This document shows positions 7,635 to 18,800 of a DNA stretch of 54,904 bases, piece by piece; position 1 is the first letter of the stretch, and every line of letters begins with the position of its first letter. The DNA lies in the IMG/VR virus record IMGVR_UViG_3300037847_004215, positions 805-55,708 of that record; one strand, written 5' to 3'. This DNA is from a virus. The notes beneath the pieces were generated by a model that ran no database searches, was not told the origin of the DNA, and saw only the letters and a list, made by a program, of their open reading frames with translations. The position numbers and the translations under genes are program-made.

Positions 7635-8447
7635 ATGGCTAGAGATACAGTTTCAGTAGACCAGATAGTCAACGACTTTATGCTCACCCTAGACGGTGAT
7701 GACTATGTAAACAACACTAACGGAATGCTTATACGCAACTATGCGCTACGAGGAATCCGTGAGATGAGTTTTGACATTCAGAGAAAGATAAAGTCTCTTA
7801 AACTGTCTGTAAACACGGCTAACGATACCGTAGAGTTGCCAGATGACTACGTTGATTATACCAAGATTGGAATTATAGGGGGAGACGGCTTGATTTATGT
7901 GTTCGCGGAGAACAAGAACCAAGCAGCACCTATGAAATATAAAACAGATTCTGCTGGAAATAACATTGACTCTAATAGCGATGGTGTATTTGACCGTGTA
8001 GACGCTAAGGGAGATAGCGGAAGTCGTGCATCTCTTTCTGATTACGAAAGCTATACGTTTCGCAACTTTTTATATGAGGGAAATGTTGGTCGTGCATATG
8101 GTATAGGCGGCGGTAAATACTCTGGAGAGTTCCGCATCAATAACGAACAGAACCGTATCGAATTATTTAGTACAGCTGGGTATAGTGAAATCATCATAGA
8201 GTATATTGCTGACGAGGCAAGAAGTACAAATCCAAGTATTCATCTTTATGCCGAGAATGCTCTACGTTCTTACATTTACTACAGACTTATTGAGCGCAAA
8301 GCTAATGTGCCGATGGGTGAAAAAATGAGAGCTAGACAAGAATACTATAATGAAAGAAGATTAGCTAATGCTCGTCTGAAATCATTTACTAAAGAGGAAG
8401 CTCTTAAAACTATTAGAAAGAACTTTAAGCAAAGCCCTAAAGGTTAA
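7635..8447 (+). CDS. Head-tail connector or adaptor protein 2
   Basis: 270 residues. The motif VELPDDYVDYTKIGIIGGDG (about 70-89) is shared by adaptor or tail-ring proteins of many podoviruses, including crAss-like ones, where a helical N-terminal part precedes a small beta domain. The C-terminal helices (ALRSYIYYRLIERKANVP) also fit. It is packed between connector 1 and the tail stabilisation protein with 3-base gaps, so all three are made from one message. Expected role: ring between portal and tail hub. Confidence 0.65.
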   Translation: MARDTVSVDQIVNDFMLTLDGDDYVNNTNGMLIRNYALRGIREMSFDIQRKIKSLKLSVNTANDTVELPDDYVDYTKIGIIGGDGLIYVFAENKNQAAPMKYKTDSAGNNIDSNSDGVFDRVDAKGDSGSRASLSDYESYTFRNFLYEGNVGRAYGIGGGKYSGEFRINNEQNRIELFSTAGYSEIIIEYIADEARSTNPSIHLYAENALRSYIYYRLIERKANVPMGEKMRARQEYYNERRLANARLKSFTKEEALKTIRKNFKQSPKG

Positions 8448-8450
8448 TCT

Positions 8451-11400
8451 ATGGCTATTGACAAACTCATACCTCAGTACTTAACTTCAGATACTGACCA
8501 GAAGCTTATAAAGACTGTTGAAATGACAGACAACCTCAACATTCGTGTATCAAACGATGATGAGGGTACGGCTGGGGTTGTGAAGAATATTAAGGGTAAT
8601 ACGGTAGTAGCCTCTAGGTCTTCTGCCGATAACTACCCAAGCGGAGATAACAGAGTTATAGGCTCTGTTGCAAACGAAAAAAATAAAGAGATTCTGTTTC
8701 TTCTGTGGAATAGTAATGACGACCACGGAATCTACAGGCTCGACATGACCACAGGCAAATATCAGAAGCTGTACCAAGACAGCGTTTTAAACTTCCAGAA
8801 GTTTAGTCATGCGGCTTGTAGTGTGGTAATAAACGAAGATGAAGAAACGCTTTTTTACTGGACAGACAACGTAAACGCTCCAAAAAAAGTAAACGTAAAC
8901 AGATTAATAAGTGGTGGGTATCCATCTTCCTTGACATCTGGCACAGATGAAGAAAAGCTGTTGTGTTTGACCGTTGCTAAACAAAGACCTTTATCTCCAC
9001 CTTCTTACAGCTTGGTAAACAATTCCTCTCTTGGTAGAAATGACATTAGAGAAAAACACTTTCAGTTTGCGTATAGATATAAATACTTAGACGGCGAAGT
9101 TTCGGCGTTATCGGAATGGTCTTCTTTTGGTTTTGCATCTACTCAGACTAAATCTGATTTTCTTACTATAGATAAATTAGACTTTTTTAATCAGATAAAT
9201 GTCTTTGTAAAAAACAGCGTTGCTGATGTAGAAAAAATTACAGTATTTGCTCGTGAGTTGAACTCAGAAACTTTCTTTGAAATCGAAGAGCTTGATAACA
9301 ACGGAACTACAGGAAGCTCTACGATAAACTTTACAAACAGAAAATTAGGTTCTCCTCTGTCGCTAGATGAAGTAAACAAGTCTTACGACAACGTGCCTCA
9401 AGTAGCCAAAGCACAAACCGTCACAGGCAACAGATTGATGTATGGTAATTATACCGAGGGGTATGAGAATCATCTCCCAGAGACTGATTCGAATCCTATA
9501 TATAAAACAAAGGAAAATACATATACTATAAAGGCATATGTAGAAGATGGAGGGAACCCTTATTATGACCAAATAGAAGCTGATTCAAGTACTAATTATC
9601 AAATAAAATTAGATTATTCAAATCTTCCATCAACCGTCCCAGCAAACTCGTTTATTCATATAGAGTTTGTATGGGTTGCTGAGGAGGTGACGGTAAACGC
9701 TGAGCAAAACGCTAATCATAATAGGTTATTTTTTGACTTTAAGACAGACAAAGACCTACTTTCTAATAAACTATTAGATAACATGGTTTTTAGTACTGGC
9801 ACTAGAGATACTGGAAGCGGTGGTGAGCCGTCTTGGAAACTTCCTATTAAGAACACGATATTTAAAGAAGTATATAGAAACAATGCTTCTAAAACAAAGT
9901 CTCAGTTAATTGCTGATATCAACAACAGGCTATCAAGTAAAGTATTTCACGGAGTCATTGATGGCGACAGAGCGATAGAAAAAAGCGGTAACGTATATGC
10001 AGAAACAAGTATTCTACTTTTTGCCACAGCAGAAGCAAAAGTATGGTTAGAGGGCACTGCTTCTTTTAGCTTACAGCAAGGAAACTTAGTAGGAGATGTA
10101 AAAACATTTAATCTAAAGTTTAATGGGGCAACCGTATCTGTAAAGGCTGCTGAAATAATTGACTTTGATTACCTTCCAACTTCACTCACCAGCTACCCAG
10201 TAGCTGTGGAGGTTACATCATCGCCTAGAGCGAAAATTGGTGGACAATCTGGTTTTAATCTTATGACTGGAGCCCCGCTTACTGAAATGGTAGAATATAA
10301 GCTATCTGGCATTTCTGGAAGTTCATCTTACGTAGCTGAAAGCTTAGACGGATATCGCTCATTTAAGAGTAACGCCAACCATTCTTTTGGAATCGTATAC
10401 ACAGACGACAGAGGAAGAACTGGTGGTGTAAATGAAATTGAGCCTGTATTTGTAGAGCCAACTTCTGACCGAACAAAAAAGGGCGGGGTAGAGATAGATT
10501 TTAGAATAAAGACTGACGCTCCAAGTTGGGCTAAAAAATGGCAAATAGTATATGCTGGTAATACTGATATAGGAAATTTTGTTCAGTATACAATAGGAAA
10601 CAGCTTACTTCCAAAAGATAAAGATGAGTTTGTTTCTAGAAACATATATGTATCATTAAACACATTAGAAGGCACGAACAATTCATACAGAGAAGGAGCA
10701 GGAGCTAACCTAGAATATAAGTATGCTGAGGGGGATAGAGTTAGAGTGTTGAGATATACCGATGATTCTGGAAACTATGTTTATCCTGCGGATAAAGACT
10801 TTAAGGTTCTATCATACGAAAAGCTCTCAGAAGAAACTGATAAGTTTTTAGCTCCTGCTGGTTTTAATTATCAAGCTAAAAACGGGTATGTATTAAAAAT
10901 TGAAGCCAATAATGAAGTCGGCTTTGATTTTCGTTCAGTACAAGGCGGCGATAGTTTATGGGATAAAGAAGTTGTTGTAGAGATTTACACCCCTAAAAAA
11001 GAAATAGAAGATAAAGTATACAGTGGGGTTGGAAAGTGTTACGATGTTGTGAATAGCAAGCATCATGGTGACAGAACCATAGAATCTAGTGCTTCTGCAA
11101 CTATTACCATTGATGGCAGCGGAGGGGCTACATCTAGTGACAGGTTGTATATAGGTGACCAAATTAGTGTTTCGGGAGTAGTTATTACAATTACATCTAT
11201 TCAAGTAAACACAGACGGTACATTCTCGTATGAATATAGTGGAACTGTGTCTTCTCAATCAGCAGCAACTTACAATATAATTAATCATGCAGATGCAAAT
11301 ATTACCGTAACAACAGGCGATGTATTCTTTAGAGCAAGAAGATTAGTTACAAGAGACAATACTATAAAAAACAATGTTCTTCTCTCGCTAAACTGGGATG

Positions 11401-13178
11401 AAAGTAGCTTTAGTAGTGTGGTTGATTTTATAGAAGATTACGCTATTAGCGACTTTTATATGTCAAGAAACTTTACCAAGAATAAACCATACGCATTCAT
11501 ACCTAACTCTAAAACGATTAGAAGAAGGTCTTCTATTACATATTCTGATGCATATGTTATCGATTCAGACAGATTAAATCTAAGCTCGTTTAATCTTAGT
11601 CTAGCTAACTGGCAAGACATCGATTTAATATATGGTTCTATTAGCTCTTTGGTATCTAGAGGAGATGCGTTAACCGTATTACAGGAAAGTAAAGCCTCTC
11701 AGTTACCAGTTGGTAAAAATATTATTGAGTTCTCAAGCGGAAATGCAAATGTAACAGCCTCTAAAAATGTATTGGGGAATCCTTCATATTATGCTGGAGA
11801 CTATGGTACATCTAATCCAGAATCTGTTGTAGAACGATTTGGTGTAGTATACTTTGCGGATTCTGAGGCAGGCAAAGTTATAAGACTATCTGCTGACGGT
11901 ATTACACCTATTAGCGAAAAGGGCATGGACAGCTTCTTTGAGGACAAGTTTAAAAACTTAATCTCAGCTACAGATAAACCTCGTGTTGTCGGTGGGTTTG
12001 ACCCAGACAACAACGAGTATCTAATTACAGTAGAAGCTATTAAAAAGGCTGTTGTTACAATTGGTTCAACAGAGTACAATATACCTGTAGATGCTTCTGG
12101 CAGTTTTACAGTACAAGGATATGTATATACTCCAAACACGGTGCTTTGGAATGTTTGGGGCAACCTTTGGAATACTTTCTGTGGCAACTGGGAAGATATC
12201 GGGAATGGCATTGTAATTCTAGACAATATATACGGAACACAAAGCGTACTAATTGATGACGAGTTATCTGGAAGCACTGGTACGATAAATGTATTAGTAA
12301 CAGACTCTACATACAGTTTTAGTATCATAGCTACATTGAATCTGGGCACAGGTGTTATTACACTACCTTCTACGACTTGTGAGGGGACTAGTATTACTAC
12401 TGGCTCGTCTTCATCTGCTGAAGCTGGGTTTACGATTTCTTACAAGCACAGAGAAGGCGTATGGGGAAGCAAGTATAGCTTCAAGCCAACGATGTATGTT
12501 AACATCAACAATGAGCTTTACAGCTTCTTTGATACATCTTCTGGAGTCATGTGGAAACACAATGTAAATGCTACTAGAAACAACTTCTACGGCACTCAAT
12601 ATAATTCTGAAATAGAGGTAGTTTCTAACAGAAACCCATCTATGGTTAAAGTATTTGAAGCACTAGCTGTAGAAGGTGGAGGTACTTGGTCAGCTGCATT
12701 AAACACAGCTACTCAGCAAACTACTATAGGTACTACTGATTTTGACGAGAGAGAAGGTCATAGATATGCTATGATACCAAGAGACACTTCAGTATCTACT
12801 TCTCATAAAATATATGTTGGAAAAGTTGCTACGGGAGGCGTTAGTGCAGATAAGGTAACATTTACCACTCCTATCAATAGAATACCTTTTGTAGTTGGAG
12901 ATGAGCTAAAAACAGCTTCTGGAGCAAACCTAGTAGCAACAAGTGAGATTATAAACGGTATTACGGACAGAAAAACAATACAATGTACCAATACTATTAC
13001 TGGTATAGGTAATGGGGACAACGTGTTTGTGGAACATACAGCTAGAGTTGATGGAGACCCTATGAGAGACGTTTTCTTAAAAGTAAAGCTAACTTGTACA
13101 GACACATCTGCTTTTGAGGTACACGCTGTATCTTTAAGCTACGACAGGTCTAGGCTACATAACGACAGAGTCAATTAA
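8451..13178 (+). CDS. Tail stabilisation / hub protein (crAss-like)
   Basis: 1575 residues. The N terminus, KLIPQYLTSDTDQKLIKTVE followed by MTDNLNIRVSNDDEG and GVVKNIKGN, is the typical opening of the tail stabilisation protein of crAss-like phages, in which a 'DALNIRIS' motif precedes beta-propeller-like repeats. Later segments such as NSKTIRRRSSITYSDAYVID also suit that family. It would form the upper tail or collar below the adaptor rings. The protein is longer than many homologues; several Thr/Ser-rich beta segments (about 870-980 and 1230-1330) look like inserted Ig- or fibre-like domains. Confidence 0.75.
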   Translation: MAIDKLIPQYLTSDTDQKLIKTVEMTDNLNIRVSNDDEGTAGVVKNIKGNTVVASRSSADNYPSGDNRVIGSVANEKNKEILFLLWNSNDDHGIYRLDMTTGKYQKLYQDSVLNFQKFSHAACSVVINEDEETLFYWTDNVNAPKKVNVNRLISGGYPSSLTSGTDEEKLLCLTVAKQRPLSPPSYSLVNNSSLGRNDIREKHFQFAYRYKYLDGEVSALSEWSSFGFASTQTKSDFLTIDKLDFFNQINVFVKNSVADVEKITVFARELNSETFFEIEELDNNGTTGSSTINFTNRKLGSPLSLDEVNKSYDNVPQVAKAQTVTGNRLMYGNYTEGYENHLPETDSNPIYKTKENTYTIKAYVEDGGNPYYDQIEADSSTNYQIKLDYSNLPSTVPANSFIHIEFVWVAEEVTVNAEQNANHNRLFFDFKTDKDLLSNKLLDNMVFSTGTRDTGSGGEPSWKLPIKNTIFKEVYRNNASKTKSQLIADINNRLSSKVFHGVIDGDRAIEKSGNVYAETSILLFATAEAKVWLEGTASFSLQQGNLVGDVKTFNLKFNGATVSVKAAEIIDFDYLPTSLTSYPVAVEVTSSPRAKIGGQSGFNLMTGAPLTEMVEYKLSGISGSSSYVAESLDGYRSFKSNANHSFGIVYTDDRGRTGGVNEIEPVFVEPTSDRTKKGGVEIDFRIKTDAPSWAKKWQIVYAGNTDIGNFVQYTIGNSLLPKDKDEFVSRNIYVSLNTLEGTNNSYREGAGANLEYKYAEGDRVRVLRYTDDSGNYVYPADKDFKVLSYEKLSEETDKFLAPAGFNYQAKNGYVLKIEANNEVGFDFRSVQGGDSLWDKEVVVEIYTPKKEIEDKVYSGVGKCYDVVNSKHHGDRTIESSASATITIDGSGGATSSDRLYIGDQISVSGVVITITSIQVNTDGTFSYEYSGTVSSQSAATYNIINHADANITVTTGDVFFRARRLVTRDNTIKNNVLLSLNWDESSFSSVVDFIEDYAISDFYMSRNFTKNKPYAFIPNSKTIRRRSSITYSDAYVIDSDRLNLSSFNLSLANWQDIDLIYGSISSLVSRGDALTVLQESKASQLPVGKNIIEFSSGNANVTASKNVLGNPSYYAGDYGTSNPESVVERFGVVYFADSEAGKVIRLSADGITPISEKGMDSFFEDKFKNLISATDKPRVVGGFDPDNNEYLITVEAIKKAVVTIGSTEYNIPVDASGSFTVQGYVYTPNTVLWNVWGNLWNTFCGNWEDIGNGIVILDNIYGTQSVLIDDELSGSTGTINVLVTDSTYSFSIIATLNLGTGVITLPSTTCEGTSITTGSSSSAEAGFTISYKHREGVWGSKYSFKPTMYVNINNELYSFFDTSSGVMWKHNVNATRNNFYGTQYNSEIEVVSNRNPSMVKVFEALAVEGGGTWSAALNTATQQTTIGTTDFDEREGHRYAMIPRDTSVSTSHKIYVGKVATGGVSADKVTFTTPINRIPFVVGDELKTASGANLVATSEIINGITDRKTIQCTNTITGIGNGDNVFVEHTARVDGDPMRDVFLKVKLTCTDTSAFEVHAVSLSYDRSRLHNDRVN

Positions 13179-13184
13179 AAATAT

Positions 13185-13192
13185 TAAATTTG
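13185..13192 (+). promoter_or_regulatory. Bacteroidota -7 promoter box, leaderless context
   Basis: TAAATTTG matches TAnnTTTG and ends four bases before the ATG at 13197, the same spacing as at 528. Transcription starting at the usual distance would begin at or next to the start codon. Confidence 0.55.
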
Positions 13193-13196
13193 CATT

Positions 13197-14432
13197 ATGG
13201 CAGTGGACATTAATCAATTAGCGCAAATAGGTTCAATGGCGGCAACAGGCGGTACTGCCCAAGCCGCTCTTGGTACTGCACAAACTATATATGGTTTAAC
13301 CCAGTTACCACGGGCACGAGCAGAGTTTGAGCGCGCCCGCGCCGCTGCACCATCACTTGAAACACCGTCTCAGTTTTACGAAAACTATAAGAACGCATAC
13401 GATGCTACTCTAGCAGGTATGGAAAGAGATGCTATTCAAGCAAATTTAGCTACTTCCGTACAAGCCCTACAAGGCGCAGGAGGAAGAGCGCTAGTAGGAG
13501 GTCTTTCTCAAGCAACAGCTCAAAGTCAATTGGCTCAAAACAGGATGTTAGCACAAGAACGTCAAATGAGATTTCAAGCTGGACAAGCACTTGCGGGAGC
13601 GGAAGAAAGAAGTATTGCGCGAAAAGAAACTAGAAGCCAACGTGACCAAGCGTATGCAAATCAAGCATATCAAGCGGCACTAGGCAATATTGGCGGTGGC
13701 TTATCTGCTGTAGGTACAGGTCTTATGTACTCTGGCGGTCTCAAAGGAGATGGAAAACTTGGTGAAAAAGCAAGTAATCTTGTCGGCAAGGCTGAGGAAA
13801 AAATTGGAGAAAAAATCTCTGATATGAGGGATGCTAGAAAAGTTAGAAAATTTGGTGACTTTGTTCAAGAATCTAGGGGGATGATTGACGCTGCAAATAA
13901 ACCAAGCTATATGCAGACCCCAGAACTTAATATGCCTAGTCTGACCCAAACCTTTATGCAAAACAGACCTTTAGGATTTGGAGAAAAGCCTTTGTCTACA
14001 ATAGAGCCGAAACAAGTAAAAACAGTAGACTTAACATCTGGAATACCCGCCGCATCATTGCAGCCCGTAAATATGCCAACCCCTGTTCCAACTAGGTATG
14101 AACCTATGGGCAGTCCTATTCCGATGGAATTTAGAAACGAGCAAGCAATCAGACAGCTTGATGTTTTAGCACAGGGTTACAATCAAGCAATACCCGCTTT
14201 AAACATTTTTAATCAGACTAACCCATTCAAACACGGCGGTATGATGACTAATGGCGATTTTAGTCATGATAGAAATCCGATTGATATTGTACAGGGTGGT
14301 GCAAAGGTTGGCGAAATGACAGGTGGAGAATATATTATAAATCCCACTCAAGCAAAAAAGATAGCATCTCAAAGCACATATGCCAGAAAGCTGTTTAAGA
14401 GATTTGAAAGAAACGCTAAAAAGAACAAGTAA
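13197..14432 (+). CDS. Internal virion or tail-associated structural protein
   Basis: 411 residues. The N-terminal 150 residues are Ala/Gln-rich helix, with LAGMERDAIQANLATSVQAL and similar. The C-terminal region has GGEYIINPTQAKKIASQSTY, a motif that recurs at the ends of internal virion or minor structural proteins of many podoviruses ('GGEFVINP'). Position between the tail hub and two very large genes supports a protein ejected with the DNA. The next gene begins on its last stop base (TAATG). Confidence 0.65.
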   Translation: MAVDINQLAQIGSMAATGGTAQAALGTAQTIYGLTQLPRARAEFERARAAAPSLETPSQFYENYKNAYDATLAGMERDAIQANLATSVQALQGAGGRALVGGLSQATAQSQLAQNRMLAQERQMRFQAGQALAGAEERSIARKETRSQRDQAYANQAYQAALGNIGGGLSAVGTGLMYSGGLKGDGKLGEKASNLVGKAEEKIGEKISDMRDARKVRKFGDFVQESRGMIDAANKPSYMQTPELNMPSLTQTFMQNRPLGFGEKPLSTIEPKQVKTVDLTSGIPAASLQPVNMPTPVPTRYEPMGSPIPMEFRNEQAIRQLDVLAQGYNQAIPALNIFNQTNPFKHGGMMTNGDFSHDRNPIDIVQGGAKVGEMTGGEYIINPTQAKKIASQSTYARKLFKRFERNAKKNK

Positions 14433-15829
14433 TGTCAGTATTAGGCACAACAGTATTTAAAGTACCCAATCTAGGCGAGACTGGCTTTAGAATAGACCAA
14501 GTTCAAGCTCAAAAACAACAGCAACGTCAAGCTGCGATTCAGAAACAATTAAATGCTACTGGAGCAGAAAAAGCTTATGCTGAAACAGCTATGGGTCTTA
14601 CTGGCAGATGGAAACAGATGGCTGATGGATATTACGATATTTGGAAAGACGCTTCTATTAGGTTTGAAATGACTGGCTCAGCGGCTGATAAAGCCGCTAT
14701 GGAAGCAGCAGGTCGTAAGCTTTCTTACGCATCTACCGCTGGCGGCACTATCTTGGGCGAAGGCGGAAAGACTTATCAGAAAAATAAGGCTGAAGGATTT
14801 AGAAATGTAAGCAGCAGCGCAAAAGACTCTGGAGACCTTTATACTGGATTTGCATTTGGGGAGTTTGAAAAAGGTGAGATTGTTAGAAAAGGCAACGAGC
14901 TTTTTGTAAAAGATGGTGAAAGTCTAGTACCTGCGTTTCAATCTACGTATTTATCCTCAACACCCAACTTAAATAATACTTATATGTTGCCCGCTGTTGT
15001 AAAGCAGGGCAAATATGTAAATCCTCAAGCATTTGTTAGTGAGTTTAGGGGAGCAATCTCAGCAGGCAGCTCTGTTCAGAACGCACAAAGCAGAATGCTT
15101 ACACTGTTGGAGCAAAATCTAAAGAATGACGAGTTCGTAAAAGATGTAGTAACAGCTTTTGCTATATCTAAAAATGATGGTCTTGGCATGGTTGAAGACC
15201 CCTCCAAATTAGGTGTAGACACATATGACAAAATTATGGAGCTTGCCCAAAACCCAGAAATCGTAGACCAAGCTGTAGAGTGGTATAAAAATACTGTTTC
15301 AGAATCTGTACCACCTTTATATAAAGCAACACGCCCATCAACAGGCGGTGGAGGCGATAGCAGTAATTTTAGTTTTGTCATTGACAAAGACACTGAACAA
15401 ACCGTAAGCAGTGTAGATGCAGAAGGCGTAACATCAGAACCAGTTAAAATAGATGACTTTATTGGTCTTCCTAGTGCAACTCAAGCCAAAAGTGTTGCTG
15501 ACCCAGCAACTGGCAACAGATATAATATTCAAGGATTAGGTATAGCATTGCGTAATGGGCAACCCACTTTACTTGCAGATAGAGTTGTAAGTGAAGGGAG
15601 CGATGCTTTCTCTTTAGAAACAGGCACAAACTATAGAAGATATATTAGTGAAATGAATCTGTCGGAGTTTAGACAATTGCCAGCAAAAACACAGCGTAGA
15701 TTAGAGCAAATAATAACTGAAGAATATGGTGCAGATTATTATAACGAATTGTATAATAATCTTGAAGGATTTAGACGTAGTGATGATGAGATAAACGAGG
15801 GATTTGACCCAAACTCTTACAAGAAGTAG
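14432..15829 (+). CDS. Internal virion-type structural protein, family unrecognised
   Basis: 465 residues, translationally coupled to the gene upstream. The N-terminal part is Gln/Ala-rich (VQAQKQQQRQAAIQKQLNAT) and predicted helical; a Gly/Ser-rich linker (STGGGGDSSN, about 302-311) separates it from a mixed C-terminal region. It sits between the preceding internal-type protein and the 2958-residue gene, the place where internal core proteins lie in podovirus genomes. I cannot name the family. Confidence 0.55.
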   Translation: MSVLGTTVFKVPNLGETGFRIDQVQAQKQQQRQAAIQKQLNATGAEKAYAETAMGLTGRWKQMADGYYDIWKDASIRFEMTGSAADKAAMEAAGRKLSYASTAGGTILGEGGKTYQKNKAEGFRNVSSSAKDSGDLYTGFAFGEFEKGEIVRKGNELFVKDGESLVPAFQSTYLSSTPNLNNTYMLPAVVKQGKYVNPQAFVSEFRGAISAGSSVQNAQSRMLTLLEQNLKNDEFVKDVVTAFAISKNDGLGMVEDPSKLGVDTYDKIMELAQNPEIVDQAVEWYKNTVSESVPPLYKATRPSTGGGGDSSNFSFVIDKDTEQTVSSVDAEGVTSEPVKIDDFIGLPSATQAKSVADPATGNRYNIQGLGIALRNGQPTLLADRVVSEGSDAFSLETGTNYRRYISEMNLSEFRQLPAKTQRRLEQIITEEYGADYYNELYNNLEGFRRSDDEINEGFDPNSYKK

Positions 15830-15835
15830 ATTCAT

Positions 15836-15843
15836 TATCTTTG
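15836..15843 (+). promoter_or_regulatory. Bacteroidota -7 promoter box before the giant gene
   Basis: TATCTTTG matches TAnnTTTG exactly and lies 28 bases before the ATG at 15872, in the only non-coding gap among the internal virion genes. Confidence 0.55.
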
Positions 15844-15871
15844 GAAAACCAAAAAATAACTGTCATTTATT

Positions 15872-18800
15872 ATGAATGAAGAATACCTAAGAGCTTTACA
15901 CAAGAGTCTAAAAGTTGATGATGATTATGATACTTGGATTAATGCTGTACAAGGAGATGAAGAGTACTTAAGAGGTCTTCATAGCTATATAGGTGTTGAT
16001 GATGACTATGAAACTTGGTATTCATCTGTTTTAGATAAAAAAAAAGAAGATACGGAATCGTTATCTACTGGGGAAACCGAAGATTCTCCTTCGGAAATAC
16101 AGACGATTCAAGGTAGCACGGTTTTACCTGAGCCTAAAGCCCTAGATAAAGACATACCAGCAACGGAAATCCCACTACCTACAGCACTGTCTCAAAATAT
16201 GTCAGTAGCTGGTATGTATGGTAGAGGAGAGGCTGTTGATGGTGCTCCAAGAGTAGAATATCAAAGAAAAAAAGCAAAACTTTCAAGAAAAGAACAGGAA
16301 GAAATCTGGACAGATTTAGGGTATGGTGAAGATGATTATGACCTTATAGACCTTACCCAAGATGAGTTTGGAGAAAGGCTGGAAGGTCAAATGCAAGAGA
16401 GAAGAGTTTCATCTGATGAAAGTGAAGATGAATTTCAGCAAAGAAAAGAGCTTACAGGAGACGATACACTAACAAGAGGCGCAGAAACCGAAGAGCAGAG
16501 AAAAATAAGGCTTGAAAAGCTAGACCCTGAAAGTGTTGCTAGATTTGATATTTTAGAAAGAGCTAGTAATGCATATGCTCAAGAAGAAAGCATAATATCA
16601 GAGCAGTTGGGGATAGATACCGAAGCCCCAGATAAAATTGAAATAGCTAACTCTAAATATAGAGAAGCGCTAACTGTTTACAATAAATTCAAATCTAATT
16701 TTGAAACAGATAGAGGTGAATTCAGCCAAGATTTTGTAGACCAAAAAAGGCAAGAGGCATTTGAAAAAATGTCTGAAATTCTGTCTTTAGATTCATCTGC
16801 TTCAAGCATAGAAGATTTAGCGGCTCATGCTGAAAAGTATAAAGCAGAAACAGAGTCAATTTTGCTAGACAGAACTTTAGACGCAGCTGCTTTAAAGTTG
16901 CTTACAAAGAAAAAAACAAAAGTTCCCAACTTTATGAAAGACGGAATTCGTCTTTATAGGGGAATGTTTGGTCTTGAAACCAAAGATGCATCTGAAGATT
17001 TTTTCATTGACTTTACCTATACGAAAAGAGCAACCACAGATGCTGTACTTGGTATAGTAAATGATGCCGTTATAATGGCTGCTGATTATATAGGAGACCC
17101 CATCTCTGCTGAAAAATATCAGCAGAGAAAAACCGAGAGAAGAGCTTTAGCTAACCTAGAGTTAGGAATAAGTAATGATGACACAAGGGGATTTCAAGAA
17201 ACATGGAATGATGGCGATAAAGCTTTAGCCATGAAAAAGCTGACTTTGATGACAGCAGATTCTTGGCTTCCTTATGCTGCCGCTATAGTTAACCCTGCAT
17301 CTGGTATAGCGTTAGCAGGAACTATGGGAACTCTTGGAACATATGAAGCATATAGAGATAGAGGTGATTTAACAGAGCTAGAAAAAAATGCATTGGCTTG
17401 GGGTTCAGGTACTATAGAGGGTATTATTACTAGTATAGGTGCGGGAAATATAAGAAGATTTAGAAGTGCTATAGGTATAGCTGATGATATAGGTAGAAGT
17501 TCTATAGCTGCAAAAAGAGCAGCGTACACAAAAGCTATAAACTATATAAAGCCTTACTCTACTGAAGTCGCAAGAGTGCTGCACAGCGCACCTGTAAGGG
17601 GCGGGGTTGTCTTTGTAAGGGAGATGGCAGCAGAGCAGCTTGAAGAATTAAGTATTAGTGTAGGTCAACAAGCACTAGCTTATGCTATAGCTTTTGACGA
17701 GTTTGACCCATACGAGTTGGCTGATGTTTTTTGGACAACATTGGTTATGAGTAAACTTCCGTCTGCTGTTACTAGTATTAAAGAAGTAAAAAATATCAAT
17801 AGAATGAACATAGTTCCTTCTTCTGATAATATTAAAAAACTAGAAGACCTAAAGGGTTTAGCAAACGATTTAAGTTCTACTTTAAAAGAAGACCTTCCCG
17901 CTAATGAAAAGAAAATCATAAGAAACGAGCTGGCAAGTGTTAAAGCAGAAATCTTAGAAATGAAGATTGATGCTATATCGCAAATATCAGCCATGCCTGA
18001 GGCGGAGCAAAATCGTGTAATTGAAATAAACAAAGAAATAAGAAAGCGGTCTAGAGCTGCTAAACAAACAGGAAACGAGCAGGTTAAAAAATCTTCATAC
18101 AGACAAATATCTCAGCTTTTAGACGAAAAGAAAACAATAGAAGAAAGATTACAGATATTTGACGATACTCAAAGAGCAGAAGAAGTAAGCACAATTGCAG
18201 AACAAGTAACCAGAGATGATAGAGGTGTCGTAGAACAGCCTGCACAGGAGTTGCCTGTAGATATAGATGAAGCAACGCCGCCTCCTGTAGTTGAAGTTCC
18301 TGCTCAAGAACCCACACCAGTTGCTGAAGAACCAGTAGAAGCTCCTTCTGATGCTCAAGTCGATGAAGGAAGACAGGTTCTTCAAACAGTCGGTGATGTA
18401 GCTGTTGATGATAATACAAAAGAAACAGTAGATAAATTTGTTGGGGCACTTCGAAATGTAGCTCCAAATATCAATGTGGTAATGCACGCTTCAAGAGATA
18501 GCTACAATACCACTCATAAAAGAGCTGATAGAGATGTTGGTCATTTTAACCCTGCCACAAATACTATAAACCTTTTAGTAGACCCAGAGAACCCTCTGAA
18601 TACATCTGGCTTTATGCTTTTAAAGCACGAAGCTGTTCACCCCATCGTGGAGGCTTTGGTTACATCAGACCCTAAGTTTGCAGATTCTGTTGAAAACAAG
18701 GTCAAGGGCATCATGAATAGATACGCCAAAGGAAGTGATGCTCAAAAAAGAGTACTTGACCATTATAAAAGATATAGCGGCAGAAGTGACCAGTCTTTAG

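Noticed and set aside
9481-9502. GATTCGAATCC, resembling a tRNA T-arm
   Set aside because: It lies within the tail stabilisation gene and no acceptor or anticodon arms can be folded around it.
11801-12349. 182-codon antisense frame in the tail stabilisation gene
   Set aside because: No promoter, leader or recognisable domain; codon positions follow the sense gene.
18084-18467. 127-codon antisense Leu/Gln-rich frame in the giant gene
   Set aside because: It is the shadow of the acidic Pro/Val/Glu-rich linker, which gives long open antisense frames.
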